From positions 1 through 9,790 of the forward strand of contig LJCR01000045.1 in NCBI GenBank assembly GCA_001399705.1: DNA of 9,790 bases, in the 5' to 3' direction. How positions within the stretch are numbered: position 1 is the first letter of the stretch; every line of letters starts with the position of its first letter. This document shows positions 5,906-9,790 of this stretch, one piece after another. The notes below the pieces were generated by a model. It made no database searches, was not told the DNA's origin, and saw only the letters and a list, made by a program, of their open reading frames with translations. A program made the position numbers and the translations under genes. The DNA comes from Kouleothrix aurantiaca. GTDB lineage: Bacteria; Chloroflexota; Chloroflexia; Chloroflexales; Roseiflexaceae.

Positions 5906-6388
5906 ATGACCACACCTGGCGTCCAGCAGTACGCGAAAACCTTTGCCAGACGCGTCTGGCACGATCTCCATACCCGGATCGGCCGCCTGCGGCCGGTGTG
6001 GACTGAGATGGCCGAGCGATTCGCCAATTATCCCGCGGACACTCGCCCGATCGACTTGCAGGTCGATGTGCAGGCGGGTGTACCGGCGATCATCAGCACC
6101 AACAGCGTGGCCGGCGAACAACGCCACGAGCTGCCCTCGGGCCTGCTGTTTCTGGTCACGTTACGAGTTGCTTCGCAGCAACTCGTCCTGGTCGCCGTCG
6201 CGAGCGACGAGGCGATCACCTACGCGCCGCTTGTGGGCGCGGCCACCGATACGGACCAGCAGACGCGCGTTCCGCTGGTCGCCTTTGCGCCGGAAACGTT
6301 GAGCGAGCCACAGACGCTTGTCCAGCCGCTTCTCCGGTCGTTGCTGGAGGTCGTCGACGTTGGTCTGGCTGAGTTGGCCGGCGTGTAA
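5906..6388 (+). CDS. Protein of unknown function downstream of rtcB
   Basis: A 160-residue protein, not recognised. The N-terminal third (about 5-45) is basic and helical with many Arg/Trp/His. The middle (about 50-115) reads as beta strands: LQVDVQAGVPAI, GLLFLVTLRV, LVLVAVAS. A helical leucine-rich tail follows (about 140-160). This could be a small alpha/beta fold; no catalytic motif stands out. ATG 5906 is preferred because upstream in-frame ATGs (5834, 5888) lie in or next to the rtcB hairpin and lack a ribosome site; AGAGAG precedes 5906 weakly. The coding sequence carries an 18-bp perfect palindrome (5944-5961) and a 10-bp-stem hairpin (6163-6186). It lies 54 nt before the DUF5131-like gene and is probably co-transcribed with it. 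Confidence 0.7.
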   Translation: MTTPGVQQYAKTFARRVWHDLHTRIGRLRPVWTEMAERFANYPADTRPIDLQVDVQAGVPAIISTNSVAGEQRHELPSGLLFLVTLRVASQQLVLVAVASDEAITYAPLVGAATDTDQQTRVPLVAFAPETLSEPQTLVQPLLRSLLEVVDVGLAELAGV

Positions 6389-6442
6389 GCTCGGGAATGT
6401 TCGGATTCGATGAAACGTTGATGGGCTAAAGCGAGGAGCCGC

Positions 6443-7459
6443 ATGGACACGACGCAACCGGCAACCGACCAGATCCCGGCGATCGACTTCTCGCCCTACG
6501 TGCCGCTTTCCTTGCTCGCAAGCGGCGCGCTTGACCCCGAGGTCGCCCGCAGCATCCGCGGCTGGCCGCGCGCGCGGTGGATCATCACCGAGGACGCGGC
6601 CGGCCTGGATGCCGCCACGCAGGCCGAGCTGCTCGCGGTTCTGCGCCGCGGCGCCGCGTGGGATCAGCGCTTCCTGCTCGTAACGGCCGACCCCGCCGCC
6701 CTGGCTGGAGCCTTCGCCGAAGAGGCGCCGCCGAACGTCGGCATCCTCGCCCACGTTACCACGCAGGCGCAGGCGGAAGCGCGGCTGCCGGGGCTCCTGC
6801 GCTGCCGAGCAGCACTGCGCGGGATATTGGTGCGCCCGCCCGCCGAGCCGATCGATCTCTCGGCCTGGCTGAGCGGCCCGGAGCGGCTCGACTGGGTCAT
6901 CGCCGCCGGCGTCGATACGCCAATCAACGTCCGCCGCTTCGAGGATCTGCGCCGGCAGTGCGCGGCCGCTAACGTGGCTTTTTTCTTCGATGGCTGGGGT
7001 GCCTGGGTATGTATCTCCGAGGTCTATCCTGGTGAGACCGAGGACGCCGAGCAGGCCGGCGCGTGGTACCGCGAGGTGGGCGACCCTGCCGACCTGCCGA
7101 CGCTGACCTACCGCGTCGGCCCGCGCTTCCGACCGACTTTGAATGACCGGCTACACCGTAAGACGCCGGAGGGATGGGGTGTTCCATGGCAGCGCTCCGA
7201 TGTCCCGTTCGCTGTCGGCGAAACCTACCTTTGGGATACGATCGCCGCATACGTGCGCACGACGCGCTTTGCCGACCCGAGCCTGCTCGACGAAGATCTG
7301 GATCTGGGGGACATGCTGATCGTCCAGAGCCTGGACGGGGCTCGTCTGGCTGCCTTTGCGTTCACCGGCGATGATGAAGTATGGCGCTGTACGGCGATCG
7401 GCGACGCGCTGCCGGCCTGGGCGGTAAAACTGCTTGAGGCACACCGGGAGCAGGGCTAA
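6443..7459 (+). CDS. DUF5131 (phage Gp37/Gp68)-like protein lacking the N-terminal cysteine cluster
   Basis: A 338-residue protein. Residues ~62-190 read like the C-terminal half of the DUF5131 family. FLLVTADPAAL matches the usual FQVLTKRPE-type strand, PPNVGILAHVTTQAQAEARL the PNVWLGVSVEN segment, PAEPIDLSAWL the EPLLGPVDL segment, and LRRQCAAANVAFFFDGWGAW the LRDQCxxAGVPFFFKQWGEW ending. DUF5131 proteins normally begin with a radical-SAM-like motif (GC...C..CYA). Here the first cysteine is at residue 121, so an Fe-S cluster and radical chemistry are not expected. Residues ~191-338 form an extra domain I do not recognise. GAGGAG (6433-6438) lies 4 nt before ATG 6443. It may be a binding or scaffold paralogue acting with RtcB, which is inference. 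A 59-nt hairpin starts directly after its stop. Confidence 0.75.
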   Translation: MDTTQPATDQIPAIDFSPYVPLSLLASGALDPEVARSIRGWPRARWIITEDAAGLDAATQAELLAVLRRGAAWDQRFLLVTADPAALAGAFAEEAPPNVGILAHVTTQAQAEARLPGLLRCRAALRGILVRPPAEPIDLSAWLSGPERLDWVIAAGVDTPINVRRFEDLRRQCAAANVAFFFDGWGAWVCISEVYPGETEDAEQAGAWYREVGDPADLPTLTYRVGPRFRPTLNDRLHRKTPEGWGVPWQRSDVPFAVGETYLWDTIAAYVRTTRFADPSLLDEDLDLGDMLIVQSLDGARLAAFAFTGDDEVWRCTAIGDALPAWAVKLLEAHREQG

Positions 7460-7518
7460 CACACCGGCCCTCGGACACCAGGCGCTGCGCCAGTGCCTGG
7501 TATCCGAGGGCCGGTGTG
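7460..7518. terminator. 59-nt near-perfect hairpin closing the RtcB gene run
   Basis: Starting at the base after the stop codon, CACACCGGCCCTCGGA (7460-7475) pairs with TCCGAGGGCCGGTGTG (7503-7518). After a C-A mismatch the stem continues to a 3-nt loop at 7488-7490, about 28 positions in all with one mismatch and one G-T pair. No T-run follows, so it may end transcription with help, act as a 3' mRNA stabiliser, or be a REP-like repeat. It marks the likely 3' end of the operon. Confidence 0.65.
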
Positions 7519-7730
7519 CGTAGGAAGGCTTCTGGCGAATCGGCTCAACGGCACTACGATACGGGTTTTGCCGCGTAAGGACGTCGGAAAACGACGTTTC
7601 GCAAATCCAGGGCCTGTCCTCACCATCACGCAACTTCTGCCTTGCGTAGCGGCTGCCAGCAGCCCTGGCGGGCAGTATCTAGTTCGTGGCGTGCTTTGTT
7701 CGCGGCACACAAGAGAGCATGGTAGATCAT
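7519..7730. other. Gene-less, structured intergenic stretch
   Basis: I see no convincing gene here; the one long open frame starts inside the preceding hairpin and ends inside the Fic gene. There are smaller hairpins: ACGTCG-GAAAA-CGACGT (7581-7597, followed by TTTC), CTGCCAG/CTGGCGG near 7653-7671, and GCATG/CATGC (7717-7732). The first could be a weak terminator. A small RNA is possible but not supported by a clear promoter. Confidence 0.4.
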
Positions 7731-7788
7731 GCCGGAATAATTACAACGGTTTTTGTTCTATAATAGAAACCGTTGTAATTATTCCGGC
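7731..7788. promoter_or_regulatory. 58-bp palindrome with TATAAT at its centre, upstream of the Fic gene
   Basis: Arms of 22 bp match perfectly (7731-7752 with 7767-7788; each outer end is GCCGGAATAATTAC or its complement). A further five pairs (two of them G-T) narrow the loop to CTAT. A consensus -10 TATAAT sits at 7759-7764; no good -35 is present at the proper distance, so the promoter may need an activator or the palindrome may be a repressor site. The GC-rich surroundings make this AT-rich element stand out. It lies 17 bp upstream of the Fic start codon and would also form a strong hairpin in any read-through mRNA. Confidence 0.7.
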
Positions 7789-7805
7789 GAGAAAGGCCCC
7801 ATACG

Positions 7806-8777
7806 ATGCGCGAGATCCCGGAACCACGGCTTGATCCACGTCTGGCACGGCGGCTTGACGACAAGAAGACCACACTCGATATGTACCGCCCACTGCCGCC
7901 GCACATCGTGCGCCGCCTGCACGAGGAGCTGCGCGTGCTGCTCACCTACCACAGCACTGGAATCGAGGGGAATACGCTCGACCTGGGCGAGACGCAGCTT
8001 GTCATCGAGGAAGGCATCACCATCGGTGGGCACTCGCTCAAAGAACACCTTGAGGCCACCAACCACGCCGAGGCGTACAGCATGCTCACCAGCCTGGTCG
8101 ACCGGAACGAGCCGCTTACGGAAGAACACATCTTCGCGCTGCACCGCCTGGTGCTGGAAAAGCTGCACCCCGAGGCCGGGCAGTGGCGGACCGGGTTTGT
8201 CAGCCTGGCCAGGTCGCGCCACCAGCCGCCGCACGCAAAGCAGGTGCCCAGCCTGATGGCAGCGTGGCTTGCCTGGCTCCGCACTGACGCGTTGCAGTAT
8301 CACCCGATCCTGCGCGGCGCCATCGCGCACCACCAATTTGTCGCGATCCACCCCTTTGCCGACGGCAACGGCCGAGTAGGGCGGCTGCTCCTCAACCTGC
8401 ATCTGATGCGAGACGGGTTTGCGCCGGCACTGCTGCTCCGCGAGCAGCGGCTGCAATATATCCGCGCGCTGGCCCAGGCTGACGCTGGTGACTACGACGC
8501 GCTGGCCAATGTTATCGGCCGCGCCGTTGAACGCGGCTTGCAGGTCTACCTGGACGCCTGTACCGCGGCGCCTGAGGATGAGTATCTACTGCTGGCTGAC
8601 CTGGAAGAACCCACCGGCCTGACTAAGGAACACCTTGGCTGGCTGATCCGGCAAGGTCGACTCCCCGGAACCAAGCGCGGCGGACGCTGGTACACGACGA
8701 TTGCCGCCGTCGAGAGCTATAAAGCCGGGGTGGAGCGGGGTGAGGTATCGCGAGGTCGCCCGCCACAGAAATCATAA
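7806..8777 (+). CDS. Fic-domain protein (AMPylase family) with C-terminal DNA-binding-like domain
   Basis: Fic enzymes usually transfer AMP from ATP to a hydroxyl side chain of a target protein. This 323-residue protein has the complete core motif HPFADGNGRVGR (182-193; catalytic H182) and, near the N-terminus, STGIEGN (50-56). The latter fits the (S/T)xxxE(G/N) inhibitory helix of class II Fic proteins, so activity is probably self-restrained through E54. Residues ~264-305 (LTKEHLGWLIRQGRLPGTKRGGRWY) resemble a winged helix or MerR/excisionase-type domain, common in long Fic proteins. GAAAGG (7791-7796) lies 9 nt before ATG 7806. The big palindrome just upstream could be bound by this domain, giving autoregulation (inference). 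The target is unknown and no separate antitoxin gene is adjacent. Confidence 0.93.
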   Translation: MREIPEPRLDPRLARRLDDKKTTLDMYRPLPPHIVRRLHEELRVLLTYHSTGIEGNTLDLGETQLVIEEGITIGGHSLKEHLEATNHAEAYSMLTSLVDRNEPLTEEHIFALHRLVLEKLHPEAGQWRTGFVSLARSRHQPPHAKQVPSLMAAWLAWLRTDALQYHPILRGAIAHHQFVAIHPFADGNGRVGRLLLNLHLMRDGFAPALLLREQRLQYIRALAQADAGDYDALANVIGRAVERGLQVYLDACTAAPEDEYLLLADLEEPTGLTKEHLGWLIRQGRLPGTKRGGRWYTTIAAVESYKAGVERGEVSRGRPPQKS

Positions 8778-8815
8778 AGGGCTACCACGTTTGGCTGAGC
8801 CCTGAGATGACTTTT
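8778..8815 (+). terminator. Probable terminator after the Fic gene
   Basis: AGGGCT (8778-8783) pairs with AGCCCT (8798-8803), with an inner CCA/TGG pairing, starting directly after the TAA. A CTTTT run lies 8 nt further on (8811-8815). The T-run is not immediately adjacent, so efficiency is uncertain. Confidence 0.5.
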
Positions 8816-8838
8816 CGAGCCGGCCAGCGAAGATCTGC

Positions 8839-8867
8839 TTGATTTTGTGCTACTTGCACAAAATCAA
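8839..8867. terminator. Hairpin between convergent genes, abutting the minus-strand stop
   Basis: TTGATTTTGTGC (8839-8850) and GCACAAAATCAA (8856-8867) form a perfect 12-bp stem with a 5-nt loop. It begins at the base next to the minus-strand stop codon (8868-8870) and is AT-rich. Its place between convergent genes suggests a bidirectional terminator. Confidence 0.6.
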
Positions 8868-9257
8868 TTACATTTCCGCCTGCTCGACATACCGCCGCAC
8901 CGCAGCGGCATTTTCCAGGCGGAAATAGTCCGATTTCCTGCGCGCGGCGTAGGCGGGCGGAATCCCTTTTGACCAGTGGTACGGTTCCGTGCTGCGTTCG
9001 GGTGTGCTCTGCTCCAGCCAGAGCCCGGCGGTCCGGTCTTCGCGACGGTGGCGCTGATCGCTGAAAATCAGGTGCAGTCCGCGCGGCAAATGACGGCGCA
9101 CCGAGCGCCCCGCGCGTACGCCGGTCAGTCGCAGATATTCGTGTTCTTCATACATCAGGACGGCCGTCGCGCCCGCCAGAGTATCAAGCCTGCGGGCCAG
9201 CTCCTGGTGTACATGTATGGCGGCATCCGGGGCGCCCTCGTCGCTGAGCGCCGCCAT
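8868..9257 (-). CDS. C-terminal part of an unrecognised protein (probably frameshifted from the upstream ORF)
   Basis: A 129-codon frame, product not recognised. It is charged, with an acidic/helical start, a central basic stretch (about 46-75, many Arg/His) and aromatic residues toward the C-terminus. The frame stays open and coding-like upstream of ATG 9257 as far as 9308 (reading KGPGHTVEQLAQKIEAG), overlapping the end of the upstream ORF by 23 nt. This suggests that both pieces were once one protein, or are joined by a +1 shift. If independent, ATG 9257 with GAGG 5 nt upstream is the best start. Convergent with the Fic gene across two hairpins. Confidence 0.55.
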   Translation of the reverse strand: MAALSDEGAPDAAIHVHQELARRLDTLAGATAVLMYEEHEYLRLTGVRAGRSVRRHLPRGLHLIFSDQRHRREDRTAGLWLEQSTPERSTEPYHWSKGIPPAYAARRKSDYFRLENAAAVRRYVEQAEM

Positions 9258-9285
9258 TCCAGCCTCGATCTTCTGCGCGAGCTGC

Positions 9286-9790
9286 TCAACGGTGTGGCCC
9301 GGGCCCTTTCAAGCGGTGGCCCAGTTGCCGCTCCAGCTCGCGCGCACACGCCAGATGCACCGCGATCGCGACGACGTCGCGCCAGCGCACCGGGTTCTCC
9401 AGAAACGCGTCGGCGACGGCATGAGCGACGGCACGACGCACCTCCGCGCTGTCGTCGCTGAGCACGCGCAGGCGCTTGCGGCGCTCGGCCGCCAGTGTGG
9501 GCTCGTGATAGTCGTTGAGATAGCGAACGAGATGCACGGCATGGCGTACCGGCGTGAGCTTTGCTCGCTCCAGCTCGCCATGGTTCCAGATCGGGATGCC
9601 GGGCGCGGTATCGTCCTGATCTTCGGCTTCCTCCGCCGCTTCGGCATCGTTCGCGGTGCTCTCGGCGTCGCCTTCCTGCGCAGGCTCGTCTGGTCCAGGC
9701 GGCAACAGCGCCAGCAGCAGCGAGTAATCGCGCACGCCCGGTAGCGCCCACTTGCGCGCCAGGCGCGCTCTCAGCGCCCCGTCGACGCGC
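9286..9790 (-). CDS. N-terminal part of an unrecognised protein (5' end outside window)
   Basis: The frame is open to the right edge, so the true start is not visible; a GTG at 9735 is possible but the codons before it look coding (ARLARKWALPG). The product has an acidic, low-complexity linker (about codons 20-45 from that GTG: Glu/Ala/Asp-rich) and then a helical region with a HEAT-like look (VLSDDSAEVRRAVAHAVADAF), an impression only. It ends at TGA 9286-9288 with a tail (GPHR) that looks like a product of frame change. GC-rich third positions support coding on this strand. Confidence 0.6.
   Translation of the reverse strand, partial: RVDGALRARLARKWALPGVRDYSLLLALLPPGPDEPAQEGDAESTANDAEAAEEAEDQDDTAPGIPIWNHGELERAKLTPVRHAVHLVRYLNDYHEPTLAAERRKRLRVLSDDSAEVRRAVAHAVADAFLENPVRWRDVVAIAVHLACARELERQLGHRLKGPGPHR

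Noticed and set aside
7493..7834. 113-codon plus-strand open frame before the Fic gene
   Set aside because: It starts inside the 59-nt hairpin, runs through the palindrome and overlaps the Fic start; no coding character or ribosome site.
7779..8456. 225-codon minus-strand open frame opposite the Fic gene
   Set aside because: Antisense of a well-supported Fic domain, with no family resemblance.
9217..9744. 175-codon plus-strand open frame at the right end
   Set aside because: The minus strand has better codon pattern at third positions and a continuous sense reading to the window edge; this frame looks like its mirror.
1..9790. CRISPR array
   Set aside because: No regularly spaced direct repeats with unique spacers are visible; the RNA-guided nucleases here are of the transposon (TnpB/IscB) type.

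Overview
The window is GC-rich, with strong G/C preference at third codon positions. It carries two different transposon-borne RNA-guided nucleases, an RtcB RNA ligase and a Fic protein. That mix, with IscB/HEARO and TnpB elements side by side, fits a large-genome bacterium such as a Chloroflexota member. No rRNA, tRNA or housekeeping marker is present, so this assignment is a weak inference.

Left part (1-1250): the 3' portion of a tnpB gene, open at the left edge. It has a complete RuvC triad and zinc finger, and is followed by a structured tail that looks like its omega (guide) RNA and the IS200/IS605 right-end hairpin. A small multi-pass membrane protein of unknown function follows (1270-1863).

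Middle part (1950-7520): a consensus sigma-70 promoter, covered by four copies of a TATCAT half-site, drives a plus-strand run of genes. These are a 93-aa unknown, a 34-aa small ORF, a 129-aa unknown, RtcB (504 aa), a ~160-aa unknown and a 338-aa protein. The last resembles the DUF5131 (phage Gp37/Gp68) family but lacks its N-terminal cysteine cluster. A complete IscB element, with its HEARO/omega RNA and the iscB ORF (2428-3872 in my model), sits between the 34-aa and 129-aa genes. Removing it would leave gaps of only 2, 26 and 27 nt between the first four genes, so it probably inserted into an older RtcB operon. Strong hairpins abut the stop codons of rtcB and of the DUF5131-like gene.

Right part (7520-9790): about 340 bp without a gene ends in a near-perfect 58-bp palindrome with a TATAAT box in its centre. 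It precedes a Fic-domain protein with a C-terminal DNA-binding-like domain. On the minus strand, entering from the right edge, is an unrecognised gene that appears to be split by a +1 frameshift near 9286-9308. Hairpins separate it from the convergent Fic gene.

The most interesting unit is the RtcB cassette: an RNA ligase with several unrecognised partners, a cysteine-less DUF5131 relative and a dedicated repressible-looking promoter, into which an IscB element has inserted.
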